A stretch of 64,000 nucleotides of DNA, taken from contig JAIXKK010000200.1 of the NCBI GenBank assembly GCA_026954325.1, forward strand, positions 105,804-169,803, given 5' to 3'. Numbering within the stretch: position 1 is the first letter of the stretch; every line of letters starts with the position of its first letter. Positions 8,745-17,213 of this stretch are shown piece after piece. The notes under the pieces were generated by a model that searched no databases, was not told the origin of the DNA, and was given only the letters and a program-made list of their open reading frames with translations. A program made the translations under genes and the position numbers. Source of the stretch: Bryobacterales bacterium. GTDB lineage: Bacteria > Acidobacteriota > Terriglobia > Bryobacterales > Bryobacteraceae.

Positions 8745-9392
8745 ATGGCAAACGAACCGACCACTGTGAGCATTGAGCCTGACATTCGCCTCCGTGCGGA
8801 AAAACACGCCAAGGAGCTAAAGGCCAAGACGGAGAGCCGAATGGTAGAGATGGATAAGGATGATACTGCCCATTACCTGATCTACCGTGTGCTTGGAATT
8901 TCCGATGAAGAGGGCCGCTCGATCGATCGCTACCAGAATAAGGGCCGCTTTCTTTACAAATACGCTGGCTCTTTTCTCGAAGATATAGTCAGGTTGTGTT
9001 TCATAAACAAGTATCCGGGCTCAGCTTCCGTGAGAATGCCAAACACGATAGGGCGGAGGCCGAAAACATTTGAAATCGATTGTTTGGTGGATGGAAAGCT
9101 GGCGCTCGAAATCAAGTGGCGTGACGCAACGACGGATGGCGACCATATCACAAAGGAACATACCCGTTTAAAAGCGGTTGTCGAAGCTGGGTATAGGCCG
9201 ATTCGCGTGATGTTTTACTACCCTAATAGAACGCGGGCCGTGCGAATTCAACAGGCCCTGGAGACGCTCTATCACGGCGTCAGCGGCGACTATTACTATG
9301 GCGAGTCTGCGTGGAACTATGTCCGGGATACGACGGGAACGGATCTGAAGCACATCCTTGAGGTCATCGCGGAGGAGAACCAAGGGCGGTGA
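8745..9392 (+). CDS. Type II restriction endonuclease, ApaLI-like
   Basis: A 215-residue protein with a PD-(D/E)xK nuclease core: Asp112 in FEIDCLVDG and the E-x-K pair Glu122/Lys124 in LALEIKWRDATTDGDH. The length and the EIKWRDATTDGDH block look like the ApaLI family (recognition GTGCAC), but I could not compare it with a database, so the specificity is tentative. The stop overlaps the methyltransferase start by four bases (GTGA), so the two form one translationally coupled unit. Codon usage and base composition are more AT-rich than in the chromosomal neighbours, which suggests transfer. The ATG has only a weak, distant GAGGGG upstream. Confidence 0.75.
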   Translation: MANEPTTVSIEPDIRLRAEKHAKELKAKTESRMVEMDKDDTAHYLIYRVLGISDEEGRSIDRYQNKGRFLYKYAGSFLEDIVRLCFINKYPGSASVRMPNTIGRRPKTFEIDCLVDGKLALEIKWRDATTDGDHITKEHTRLKAVVEAGYRPIRVMFYYPNRTRAVRIQQALETLYHGVSGDYYYGESAWNYVRDTTGTDLKHILEVIAEENQGR

Positions 9393-10636
9393 GTAGCAAC
9401 ACCCTACTTCTCGGCGATTGTCTCGATGTCTTGACCGGCATATCCAGTGAACTTGTCGACCTGATCTATGTGGACCCGCCGTTCTTGACCCAGAAGGTGC
9501 ATAGGCTCGGAACTCGAGACGGAAAGAAAACCTATTCCTTTAAGGATCTTTGGTCATCGTCCGAGAATTATGGTGACTTCTTGCTTACGCGGCTGGGAGA
9601 GTGCCACCGCTGTCTCAAGAACACCGGCTCGCTGTTCTTTCATTGTGATGATAACTCCGGTCATATTGCACGTCTCGTGTTGGATGACATTTTCGGCGGA
9701 GAGAATTTCCAATCTGAGATCATCTGGACATACAAGAGATGGTCTAATTCGCGGCGCGGCCTTTTGCCATCTCACCAGACTATCCTATTCTATGCAAAGA
9801 CCGACTCGTTCAAGTTCAATCCCGTAGTCACCGGTTATTCACAATCAACAAACATCGACCAGATATTGCAGCGTCGGATTCGGGACGAACGAGGCAAGGC
9901 CGTCTACGCCCGCACTGAAACGGGTGAGCCGATATCGAACGGCGGAAAGAAAGGTGTACCACTTGGCGATGTCTGGGAGATCCCCTACCTAAACCCGAAG
10001 GCACGGGAACGCGTAGGATATCCGACGCAGAAGCCAGTGTTGCTACTTGAACGAATGATCAAGCTGTGTACCGACCCTGGAGATGTTGTTCTGGATCCAT
10101 TCTGTGGTAGCGGTACTACGATTGTGGCTGCTGGCTTGCTTGGCAGGGCAGCTATTGGCATTGACAACTCTGAAGAAGCACTTGCTCTCGCGAGGACGCG
10201 GCTTGAGACTTGCGCAAAGACATCCTCTCGCTTGCTTGAGATTGGACGCGATGAATACGTCAGGAAAGATCTTGATCTCTTGGAGCACCTTCGCGGACTG
10301 GAGTTTCATCCGGTCCACCGAAACAAAGGCCTCGACGCTATTCTCGCTGTCGAATGGGAAGGAAAGCCGATCTTTATACGTATTCAGCGTCAACACGAAA
10401 CCGTATGCGAAGCCGCGGTTTCCCTTTCTCGTGCTGCGCGAAACAAGGGGGGCGCAAAATTAATCCTCATCGTTGTTGATGAGGCACGTCAAGGTTTGTT
10501 CGGACCGGAGGGAATACCAGAGGATGTCATGGTTGTTCCTTCGGCAGCAGTCGAGATCAAGCGGATATTGAAGGATCACGATCATCAATCAGCTAATAGT
10601 ACGTGCGCGACGGCTGCGAAGCCGCTTCTATCTTGA
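9389..10636 (+). CDS. Beta-class DNA methyltransferase (N4-cytosine/N6-adenine) of the restriction-modification pair
   Basis: A 415-residue amino-methyltransferase starting at GTG inside the last codons of the endonuclease gene. The catalytic motif IV DPPF is at residues 29-32 and the AdoMet-binding motif DPFCGSGTT near residue 236. This order, catalytic before cofactor motif with the target-recognition region between, defines the beta class. About 130 residues follow the methylase core and include a strand-rich segment (AILAVEWEGKPIFIRIQ), an extension present in some such enzymes. It protects the host from the coupled endonuclease. It carries the same AT-shifted composition as its partner. 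Confidence 0.88.
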   Translation: MSSNTLLLGDCLDVLTGISSELVDLIYVDPPFLTQKVHRLGTRDGKKTYSFKDLWSSSENYGDFLLTRLGECHRCLKNTGSLFFHCDDNSGHIARLVLDDIFGGENFQSEIIWTYKRWSNSRRGLLPSHQTILFYAKTDSFKFNPVVTGYSQSTNIDQILQRRIRDERGKAVYARTETGEPISNGGKKGVPLGDVWEIPYLNPKARERVGYPTQKPVLLLERMIKLCTDPGDVVLDPFCGSGTTIVAAGLLGRAAIGIDNSEEALALARTRLETCAKTSSRLLEIGRDEYVRKDLDLLEHLRGLEFHPVHRNKGLDAILAVEWEGKPIFIRIQRQHETVCEAAVSLSRAARNKGGAKLILIVVDEARQGLFGPEGIPEDVMVVPSAAVEIKRILKDHDHQSANSTCATAAKPLLS

Positions 10637-10828
10637 TTGGTGGCCCGCTCCAGGGGTGCACTTATAATTAAGGCAGGAGTACAGGGTTCACTGTATGCTG
10701 GGCTTTCACCTTTCTACTCTTGGCACTGACGCTAGGCGAACGATCGAGAGTAGAGAAGGGTCAGAACCAGCGAGGTGTGGGAACTTGAAAATGACACGAC
10801 TACCGGTTCGGACGCAAACGCATCTGAA

Positions 10829-11566
10829 CTACCGGAACAGGTCGAATTCCGGCGGGCGGATCAACGGCCGTGCCGAGCCCTTTCGATGCTCCCATTCATA
10901 CCCCTCGATCAACACGACCGGCACGCCCGCGGATTTGCCCATCACCAGGCCCGCGGCCGAGGCCAGTTCGTCAGCGCGCGCGAGGAGGGTGGCGGTGAGC
11001 ACTTGTCCGCCGCGGTCACGCGTTCCGCGCAGATCTTCGAGCGGCTCAATGCCGGAAACGCCGATGGCGACGTTCACCAATCCTTCTCTCCAGGGACGCC
11101 CGAACGTATCGCTGATGATTACCGCGCCGCATTCGAGAGCGGCCCGCAGCGCGGCGGCGGAGGCGTCCGGGTCAATGGGCAGCAGCGTAGCCATGTCTCC
11201 GCCGGAGGTATTGGACCGGTCGACGCCCGCATTTGCCGCCACGAATCCGTGATGCGTTTCGGTGATGAGAACGCCGCGGTCCATGCGCACGATGCGGCGC
11301 GATTGCCGCAGAACAAGCTCGATGAGCCTGGCGTCCTTGCCCCATTGGGCTGCCCAGGTTGCCGCGAAAGACGATGGTTCGATCTCGTCCAGATCGGCGA
11401 TGGACCCCTCGGCTTTGGACACGATTTTCTGGGCCGCCACCACGATAGTGGTTTGCGTGATCTGCTGCTGCTCCTTTGCCGCGGCCGCGAGAATCAGCAG
11501 CGCGAGGTCGTCTCCGGGCTGAATCTCCGGTAATGTTGCGAGCCCTGTGATACGAATGCTCACCAT
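10829..11566 (-). CDS. cofE: Coenzyme F420-0:L-glutamate ligase
   Basis: A 245-residue CofE. It adds gamma-linked glutamates to F420-0 in a GTP- and metal-dependent reaction, the last step in making F420. Family hallmarks seen are the N-terminal GLATLPEIQPGDDL, AAQKIVSKAEG, the RGVLITETHHGFVAANAGVD block and SDTFGRPWREG. It is a single-domain protein without the C-terminal nitroreductase-like domain of mycobacterial FbiB. It is last in the leftward operon; its start overlaps the end of cofC by seven bases. Its C-terminus (PPEFDLFR) coincides with one of the direct repeats bounding the restriction-modification module, so the last residues may have been altered by that insertion. Confidence 0.95.
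   Translation of the reverse strand: MVSIRITGLATLPEIQPGDDLALLILAAAAKEQQQITQTTIVVAAQKIVSKAEGSIADLDEIEPSSFAATWAAQWGKDARLIELVLRQSRRIVRMDRGVLITETHHGFVAANAGVDRSNTSGGDMATLLPIDPDASAAALRAALECGAVIISDTFGRPWREGLVNVAIGVSGIEPLEDLRGTRDRGGQVLTATLLARADELASAAGLVMGKSAGVPVVLIEGYEWEHRKGSARPLIRPPEFDLFR
10834..10848. repeat. 15-bp direct repeat, right copy, at the 3' end of cofE
   Basis: GGAACAGGTCGAATT, identical to 8563-8577. In the minus strand it encodes the C-terminal residues EFDLF of CofE, immediately before the terminal Arg and stop. The restriction-modification genes lie exactly between the two copies. Confidence 0.6.
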
Positions 11567-12183
11567 GACCTCAGCAGCGCGGCAATGCGCGAGGAAGGCG
11601 CCCGCGTGAGCAGTTCCACAATATCTTCCGGGGTGTCGATGTCGAACAGCAGCCCCGGCGGACGCAGCACCTTCACGGGCACGCCGGTATCTTCCGCCTG
11701 GCTCACGTGTTTGCGGAAGCTGCCCGGACCGAACCGGCTCTCGATCACGCCGGGCGGCGTGCGGACCAGAGCATTGGTGCCCGCGCCGTCGGCGGAGGGA
11801 ACCACGATCACGCCCGGCCCCGCTTCCGCGATGAGCATCTCGATCTCCTCTTTGGTGACCAGGGGCACATCGATAGGTAACAGGATCACCGTCGTGGCGC
11901 CGAGAGCCGCCGCCCTGTGCGCGGCCGCGTCGGCGGAGGCGCTGTGGCTCGACTGTTCCGTCTCCTCGAACACTTCGACGCCGAACGAGCGGGCACGGTC
12001 AGCGGCGATTTCGTCGCTGGTCACGACCACGCGGCGGGCGAGCCCTTCCACGGAGCACAACGTGGCAAGCACCTCCTCGAACATGGCGCGTGCCAGGCGT
12101 TCCCGCTGTTGCGGCGTAAACATGCCGCTCAGACGCTGCTTGGCATTTTTCGGCGCTTTCACGGGCAGCAGGGCGAAGATCAT
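11560..12183 (-). CDS. cofC: Phospholactate/phosphoenolpyruvate guanylyltransferase
   Basis: A 207-residue CofC/FbiD-type nucleotidyltransferase, which activates 2-phospho-L-lactate or phosphoenolpyruvate with GTP for transfer to Fo. I place the start at the ATG at 12183 (MIFALLPVKAPKNAKQRL) because it overlaps the cofD TGA as ATGA and gives the family's normal N-terminus; the longer open frame upstream is cofD antisense. Recognisable motifs are the LPVKAPKNAKQRLSG nucleotide-binding start, LLPIDVPLV and PSADGAGTNALV. The DIDTPEDI tail is also typical. Which three-carbon donor is used cannot be decided from sequence by eye. Confidence 0.92.
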   Translation of the reverse strand: MIFALLPVKAPKNAKQRLSGMFTPQQRERLARAMFEEVLATLCSVEGLARRVVVTSDEIAADRARSFGVEVFEETEQSSHSASADAAAHRAAALGATTVILLPIDVPLVTKEEIEMLIAEAGPGVIVVPSADGAGTNALVRTPPGVIESRFGPGSFRKHVSQAEDTGVPVKVLRPPGLLFDIDTPEDIVELLTRAPSSRIAALLRSW

Positions 12184-13109
12184 GTTCGCCCCAGGGCTTG
12201 CAGCACGGCGCGCGCCAGCGCCTTCTTTTGCGCCGGGCCGGTCATGATCGTATTCGTGACCACGGCGCGCATTCCCAGTTTCTCCACCTCGGGGGCCAGC
12301 CGTTTGTCCGCGCGGTCGAGAACGAACAGGTCCACCAGGCCGCGATACATCCGCGCTACTCCGAGCGCCGAAACCTCCATCCCCATGCCTCGCATCATGT
12401 CCGCGGCGGGGCCTTTCAGCGCCCGCCCGCCGATGATCGGCGAGATCGCCGCGGCGGGGCATTTGCGTCTCCGCAATGCCCGCCGGATGCCGGGCACCGC
12501 AAGGATAGGGCCGATGCTGATGATCGGGTTCGAGGGGCAAATGACGATAGCCGAAGCAGAGCGTATGTCGCGGAGAACTCCGGGCGCGGGCCGCGCTTCT
12601 TCCGCCCCTTGAAACTCCACGCCCAGCACTTCGTCCCGCGCTCTGCGCCGGACAAAGTAAGTCTGAAATTCCAAGGGGCCGCCGGGCGTTTGAACAATAG
12701 TACGCACCGGATCATCTGACACCGGCTTCAATATGCAGACAACTCCCAGCGCGCGCGCAATTGCCGCGGTTACCGTGCTCAAGCTCTCGCCGGCGCGCAG
12801 GCGCGCGGTGCGGTAAATGTGCGTGGCAAGATCGCGATCGCCCAGTTGAAACCAGGTGTCTGCATTCAGTCTGCCGAGTGCTTCCAGACACCGGAACGAA
12901 TCGCCTTCCACGCCCCATCCATGAACGGGATTGGCAAGCCCGGCGAGCGTGTAGACGACGGTGTCCAGATCGGGGCAGATGTACAAACCATGCATCTCCA
13001 TGTCATCGCCCGTGTTGCCGATGATACAGATTTCCTTTGGCGGATATACCCGCGAGAGGCCATCGAGAAAGCGGGCTGCTCCCACGCCGCCGGCCAGAGC
13101 AACAATCAT
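12180..13109 (-). CDS. cofD: 2-phospho-L-lactate transferase (Fo transferase)
   Basis: A 309-residue CofD/FbiA. It transfers the phospholactyl (or enolpyruvyl) group from the CofC product to the deazaflavin Fo, giving F420-0 or its dehydro form. The N-terminal VALAGGVGAARFLDGL and the NTGDDMEMHGLYICPDLDT block are the family's diagnostic nucleotide and Fo-binding segments; PSNPIISIGPIL and SPIIGGRALKGPA follow. It overlaps cofC by ATGA at its 3' end and is overlapped by npdG (ATGA) at its 5' end, so the operon is translationally coupled throughout. Confidence 0.96.
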   Translation of the reverse strand: MIVALAGGVGAARFLDGLSRVYPPKEICIIGNTGDDMEMHGLYICPDLDTVVYTLAGLANPVHGWGVEGDSFRCLEALGRLNADTWFQLGDRDLATHIYRTARLRAGESLSTVTAAIARALGVVCILKPVSDDPVRTIVQTPGGPLEFQTYFVRRRARDEVLGVEFQGAEEARPAPGVLRDIRSASAIVICPSNPIISIGPILAVPGIRRALRRRKCPAAAISPIIGGRALKGPAADMMRGMGMEVSALGVARMYRGLVDLFVLDRADKRLAPEVEKLGMRAVVTNTIMTGPAQKKALARAVLQALGRT

Positions 13110-13735
13110 AAGCCTGTGATGCGAATCCCGGAATGTTTCACTTTATGGGCGCGATTGAGCGCGATCAGCAACTGCACCGTGTTCTCGATGAGGCGCGATT
13201 GTTTCAAACCTCCCGCATCGATGGGCCGCGCGCCCGGCAGCATCCGGACCAGGGCCGAAGCGGCGGCCTTGGCCTCCGGATCATCGGCGCAAATCAGCAC
13301 GTCGCTGTCGATGGATTCCTCGAGGTTCCCCACCAGACCGGCGCTCAGCGTGTGGAAGGCCGAGGCGACTCGTACGCCCTCGGGAACGTGCTTCGCCGCG
13401 AGAAGGGCGGAATTCTCACCCGATTGCAGGCGCACCGTGGCGTCCACCAGAATCGCGCCGGGGCGGAAACTGGAGGCAATCGCCTCGAGCGTACCGATCT
13501 GCGCATCCGGCGGCACCGTCAACACGACCACGCCGGCCTCGCGCACGGCCGCCGCATTCTCGAACCCTTCCACCGCGCCGGAGCCGGCCTTCTCCTCCGC
13601 GAGTTTGGCGGCAGTCTGCGCGCGTTCGGAAGTTCGCGAGCCGATTCGCACGCGCGCCCCCGCCCGTGCAAATCGAAGCGCCAATGCCATCCCTTCCGCT
13701 CCGGTTCCACCCACAATTGCGATCGTTTTCTGCAC
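13106..13735 (-). CDS. npdG: NADPH-dependent F420 reductase
   Basis: A 209-residue protein, first gene of the leftward F420 operon. I choose the GTG at 13735 because it directly precedes the Rossmann fold start KTIAIVGGTGAEGMALALRFA; the longer frame would run into the divergent cofG gene. The residues after the glycine motif (RIGSRTSERAQ) suit NADP binding. The family couples NADPH and F420 redox pools (Fno/NpdG). Its overlap with cofD and its place in the cof operon strongly support that role over a generic dinucleotide-binding protein. Confidence 0.88.
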   Translation of the reverse strand: MQKTIAIVGGTGAEGMALALRFARAGARVRIGSRTSERAQTAAKLAEEKAGSGAVEGFENAAAVREAGVVVLTVPPDAQIGTLEAIASSFRPGAILVDATVRLQSGENSALLAAKHVPEGVRVASAFHTLSAGLVGNLEESIDSDVLICADDPEAKAAASALVRMLPGARPIDAGGLKQSRLIENTVQLLIALNRAHKVKHSGIRITGL

Positions 13736-13791
13736 GTTCTTGTTCCCTAAAGTATGCCACAGGGCGTTTTCCCGAAGACGCTGTATGTGAC
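13736..13791. promoter_or_regulatory. Divergent promoter region between npdG and cofG
   Basis: Only 56 bases separate the start codons of the two halves of the F420 locus, so overlapping divergent promoters and coordinated control are likely. I see no clear operator palindrome. Confidence 0.55.
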
Positions 13792-14964
13792 ATGCTGAAA
13801 GTCTTGACCGCGCCGGCAATTCCGGGAAAGATCACGCCCGAGGAAGCCTCTCGCCTCCTGCGGAATTCCTCCGCGGACCCTCGTCCTCTTCTCGAGGAAG
13901 CCGCGCGGATTCGCGCCCGGCGCACGGGCCGCGCCATCACCTATTCGCGGAAGGTGTTCATTCCTCTAACGAACCTTTGCCGTGATCAGTGCGGCTACTG
14001 CACGTTCGCCCGTCCGCCCGAGGATCCGCGCGCCCACACCATGACTCCGGCCGAGGTGCTTGCCGTCGCGGAAGCCGGCCGCGAAGCAGGGTGCAAGGAA
14101 GCGCTCTTCAGTCTTGGCGAGCGGCCGGAACTTCGCTACCCCGGCCACAAACGGTGGCTGGAAGAACAGGGGTACGCCTCGACCATTGGCTACCTCGCGG
14201 CGATGTGCCGGCTTGTCTTCGAGCGCACCGGCCTGTTGCCGCATGCCAATCCGGGCACCATGTCTCTGGATGAGATGGAGCAACTTCGCCCGTTCAATGT
14301 CAGCATGGGAATGATGCTCGAATCGGTGAGCAGCCGGCTGTTACGGCCCGGCCAGGCGCATCACGCCTGCCCCGACAAGGTCCCGGCGGCGCGACTCGCA
14401 ACGCTCGAAGCGGCCGGCAGGTTGCGCGTGCCGTTCACCACCGGCATCCTGATCGGAATCGGCGAAACGCTCGAAGAGCGTGCCGGCTCGCTGTTCGCCA
14501 TCCGCGACAGTCACGCCCGCCATGGCCACATCCAGGAAGTGATCATTCAGAACTTTCGCGCCAAGCCGGATACGCGGTTTGCCCAATGGCCCGAGCCCGA
14601 AACCAACCGCCTGGTGTTGACCGCGGCCCTCGCGCGCGTGATCTTCGGCCCCGAAGTGAACGTCCAAATTCCCCCGAACCTGACCTCGCCCGGTTTCGGA
14701 GGTTTGCTGCGCGCCGGCATCAACGACTGGGGAGGAATCTCTCCGGTCACGCGTGATTACATCAATCCGGAACGAAGGTGGCCGGCCATTCGCGCGTTAC
14801 GGGATGTGACGGAAAAGGCCGGCTTCGAACTGCGCGAGCGGCTCGCCGTCTATCCCGAATTCATACGTGAACGAGTGGACTTCCTTCCGGAACTGTTGAG
14901 AGATCGCGTGGCTCGGATGACGGACAATTCCGGGCTGGTCCGCCCGTCGGAGGAACGATGGTAG
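13792..14964 (+). CDS. cofG: 7,8-didemethyl-8-hydroxy-5-deazariboflavin (Fo) synthase subunit 1
   Basis: A 390-residue radical SAM protein. The ATG at 13792 gives a normal family N-terminus. The 4Fe-4S ligands are C63, C67 and C70 in NLCRDQCGYCTF. CofG works with CofH to assemble the deazaflavin chromophore Fo from a tyrosine adduct and the riboflavin precursor 5-amino-6-ribitylaminouracil. IPPNLTSPGFGGLLRAGINDWGG near the C-terminus is a CofG hallmark. The gene overlaps cofH by seven bases. The two halves are separate proteins, as in archaea and cyanobacteria, not the fused FbiC of actinobacteria. Confidence 0.96.
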   Translation: MLKVLTAPAIPGKITPEEASRLLRNSSADPRPLLEEAARIRARRTGRAITYSRKVFIPLTNLCRDQCGYCTFARPPEDPRAHTMTPAEVLAVAEAGREAGCKEALFSLGERPELRYPGHKRWLEEQGYASTIGYLAAMCRLVFERTGLLPHANPGTMSLDEMEQLRPFNVSMGMMLESVSSRLLRPGQAHHACPDKVPAARLATLEAAGRLRVPFTTGILIGIGETLEERAGSLFAIRDSHARHGHIQEVIIQNFRAKPDTRFAQWPEPETNRLVLTAALARVIFGPEVNVQIPPNLTSPGFGGLLRAGINDWGGISPVTRDYINPERRWPAIRALRDVTEKAGFELRERLAVYPEFIRERVDFLPELLRDRVARMTDNSGLVRPSEERW

Positions 14965-16211
14965 ACACGGAACAAGCCATTGCGGGATGCAATCCTGCAA
15001 TCGCCGCCATTCTTGACAAAGCTCTCACCGGCGGGGAAGTGAGCACCGCCGAAGGCGAGTTGCTGCTGACTGTCACAGGCAGCGAACTGGCGGCGCTCGC
15101 GGCCGTGGCCGATCATCTGCGCCGCGAGAAACTGGGAGACCGGGTCACCTACGTCGTCAACCGCAACATCAATTTCACGAACGTGTGCGTCAAGCGCTGC
15201 GGCTTCTGCGCGTTCAGCCGAGGGCATCGCGCCGAGGAGGGCTACTTTCTTCCCGCGGATGAAGTGGTGCGCCGGGCGCGCGAGGCATGGGACCTGGGAG
15301 CAACCGAGGTATGCGTGCAGGCGGGCCTGCCGCCGCGCATGAAGGGATCGCTCTACATCGACTTGTGCCGCGCCATCAAGGCCGCAGTCCCGAATATCCA
15401 CATCCACGGCTTCTCTCCGGAGGAGGTCAAGTACGGCTCGGAGCTTTCCGGCTGTACCGTCGAATATTACCTCGCCGCCCTCAAAGAAGCAGGCGTAGGC
15501 TCCCTGCCCGGAACTTCCGCCGAAATACTGGACGATCGCATCCGAAATGTCATTTCCCCCGGCCGCATCTCCACCGCCGAATGGATTCGCGTGATCACCT
15601 GCGCCCACCGCCTGGGGATCCCCACCTCTTCCACCATCATGTACGGGCACATCGAATCCGCGCGCGACGCCGCCCAACACATCGGCCTGCTGCGGGATAT
15701 CCAGAAGCAGACCGGCGGCTTCACGGAATTCGTTCCCCTGAGTTTCATTCATACCGAAGCTCCCATGTACCGGAAGTCGCTCGTCCCCGGCATCCGCGCC
15801 GGGGCCACCGAAGACGAGGTGCTGCGTATGTACGCAGTGGCGCGCCTGATGCTGCATGGCGCCATCCATCACGTGCAGGCGAGTTGGGTAAAACAGGGCG
15901 TTCACATGGCGCAACGCTGCCTCGGCGCCGGCGCCGACGACCTGGGCGGCACGCTCCTCAACGAGAGCATCTCCACCGCCGCGGGCGCGGCCCATGGCCA
16001 TTTTCTGCGCCCCGCCGAAATGCGAAATCTCATCCGGGGCGCGGACCGCAAGCCCGCCCAACGCTCCACCACCTACCAACTCATCCGGGACTTCGAGCGC
16101 GAACCGGATGCGCCGGAGCCTCTTGATGCCGTCGCCTCGGAAGAACGATTCGGCTCCTACGCCTCGCTGATTTCCTCCGCTGAGTTTCGCTTTGCGCGGA
16201 AGGCGCCTTAG
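14958..16211 (+). CDS. cofH: Fo synthase subunit 2 (5-amino-6-(D-ribitylamino)uracil-L-tyrosine 4-hydroxyphenyl transferase)
   Basis: A 417-residue radical SAM enzyme with cluster cysteines C77, C81 and C84 in NVCVKRCGFCAF. CofH makes the tyrosine-derived 4-hydroxybenzyl adduct of ribitylaminouracil that CofG cyclises. EEVKYGSELSGCTVEYYLAAL and PGTSAEILDDRIR are typical of CofH and MqnC relatives; the coupling to cofG decides for CofH. The start ATG lies within the last codons of cofG. The next genes encode F420-type split-barrel proteins. Confidence 0.95.
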   Translation: MVDTEQAIAGCNPAIAAILDKALTGGEVSTAEGELLLTVTGSELAALAAVADHLRREKLGDRVTYVVNRNINFTNVCVKRCGFCAFSRGHRAEEGYFLPADEVVRRAREAWDLGATEVCVQAGLPPRMKGSLYIDLCRAIKAAVPNIHIHGFSPEEVKYGSELSGCTVEYYLAALKEAGVGSLPGTSAEILDDRIRNVISPGRISTAEWIRVITCAHRLGIPTSSTIMYGHIESARDAAQHIGLLRDIQKQTGGFTEFVPLSFIHTEAPMYRKSLVPGIRAGATEDEVLRMYAVARLMLHGAIHHVQASWVKQGVHMAQRCLGAGADDLGGTLLNESISTAAGAAHGHFLRPAEMRNLIRGADRKPAQRSTTYQLIRDFEREPDAPEPLDAVASEERFGSYASLISSAEFRFARKAP

Positions 16212-16247
16212 TCCGGGCATGTTATATTGCGCACAGGAGAACCCATC

Positions 16248-16646
16248 ATGGCAGAAGTAATTCCCGACAAATATCTGGATCTGTTCCGGAAGAAGGCATT
16301 CGCCAGTCTCGCAACCGTGATGCCCGATGGCAGGCCGCAAGTGACGCCGGTGTGGTGTGACTACGACGGCTCGCATGTCATCGTGAACTCGGCCAAGGGC
16401 CGGCGGAAAGACCTGAACATGCGCGCCGAACCGCGGGTTTCGCTGGCAATTATCGATCCTGACAACCCCTACCGCTATCTGGAAGTGCGCGGCCAGGTGA
16501 CCGAGATCACCGAGGCGGGCGCCGACGACCACATCGACAAGATGGCGAAAAAATACCTGAATGCCGATAAATACCCAAACCGCCGCGCCGGTGAAGTACG
16601 CGTGATATACAAGATCAGGCCGGAACACTGCACTTCCATGGGATAA
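16248..16646 (+). CDS. PPOX-class, probably F420-dependent, split-barrel oxidoreductase
   Basis: A 132-residue protein of the pyridoxamine-phosphate-oxidase-like split barrel fold. I choose the ATG at 16248 because AGGAGA lies seven bases upstream; the longer TTG start includes that ribosome binding site. The pattern FASLATVMPDGRPQVTPVWCDYDG followed by NSAKGRRKDLNM, with basic residues able to bind the F420 phosphate, resembles the Rv1155-like FDOR-B group. It lies 36 bases after cofH, which supports F420 use. These enzymes reduce substrates such as biliverdin or quinone-like compounds; the substrate here is unknown. Confidence 0.82.
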   Translation: MAEVIPDKYLDLFRKKAFASLATVMPDGRPQVTPVWCDYDGSHVIVNSAKGRRKDLNMRAEPRVSLAIIDPDNPYRYLEVRGQVTEITEAGADDHIDKMAKKYLNADKYPNRRAGEVRVIYKIRPEHCTSMG

Positions 16647-16714
16647 GCTCCCCGGCTCCGGCGGCCCATGCCGTGGTGGTATGATGGCCAACCGGAAAGA
16701 AGGAGCCGGAGCGA

Positions 16715-17206
16715 TTGCCAGAGGCGAAAAACGAAGAGTGGCGCGGTAAGGTAGGCAAGATGTCCGAAGAGGAACTGGCCCGGTTTCTCGCGGGCAACCC
16801 CTTTTGTAGATTCGGGAGTCTTGACGAGGATGGGTGGCCTTACGTGGTGCCCTGCTGGTTTGAATACAGTGACGGCGGGTTCTACATTGTGCCGCGCGCC
16901 AAGTCGGCATGGGCGCGAAACGTTCAGCGCGATGGCCGTGTCTTCCTCTGCATCGACGACACCACCATTTACAACAATCGCGTGCTGGTGAAAGGCGAAG
17001 CGACTGTTCTCGAAGAGCCGAACCTCGGCGGGCGGTGGGTGGAAATTGCCCGCCGCATGTCGCTACGATACCTCGGCGAGCACGGCCCGGAATACCTCGA
17101 GCCGACCCTCACCGAACCCCGGTGGCTGTTATTTGTTCGTCCCATTAAGATGACCACGTGGCATGGCGTCGATTGGGCCGAGCGCTACAAGCATTCCAAA
17201 TGGTAG
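16715..17206 (+). CDS. Pyridoxamine 5'-phosphate oxidase-like flavin/F420-binding protein
   Basis: A 163-residue split-barrel protein starting at TTG, supported by an AAGGAG ribosome binding site about ten bases upstream. FLAGNPFCRFGSLDEDGWPYVVPCWFEY is the usual first two strands of the fold, and PRAKSAWARNVQRDGRVFLCIDD the cofactor-facing segment. It is related to but clearly different from the preceding gene. Its position at the end of the F420 locus suggests F420 as cofactor, but FMN or haem binding are possible in this superfamily. Confidence 0.78.
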   Translation: MPEAKNEEWRGKVGKMSEEELARFLAGNPFCRFGSLDEDGWPYVVPCWFEYSDGGFYIVPRAKSAWARNVQRDGRVFLCIDDTTIYNNRVLVKGEATVLEEPNLGGRWVEIARRMSLRYLGEHGPEYLEPTLTEPRWLLFVRPIKMTTWHGVDWAERYKHSKW

Positions 17207-17213
17207 GTCCGCC

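Noticed and set aside
8745..10636. Avoidance of GTGCAC sites as proof of ApaLI specificity
   Set aside because: GTGCAC occurs at 4103, 7832, 10656 and 31212 among other places, so there is no visible avoidance; a protecting methylase makes avoidance unnecessary anyway.
12184..12540. N-terminal extension of cofC to 12540
   Set aside because: The extra 119 residues are antisense-frame translation of cofD; the ATG at 12183 overlaps the cofD stop and gives the normal CofC start.
13736..13819. Longer npdG start at 13819
   Set aside because: It would overlap the cofG start on the other strand and add residues before the Rossmann motif that the family lacks.
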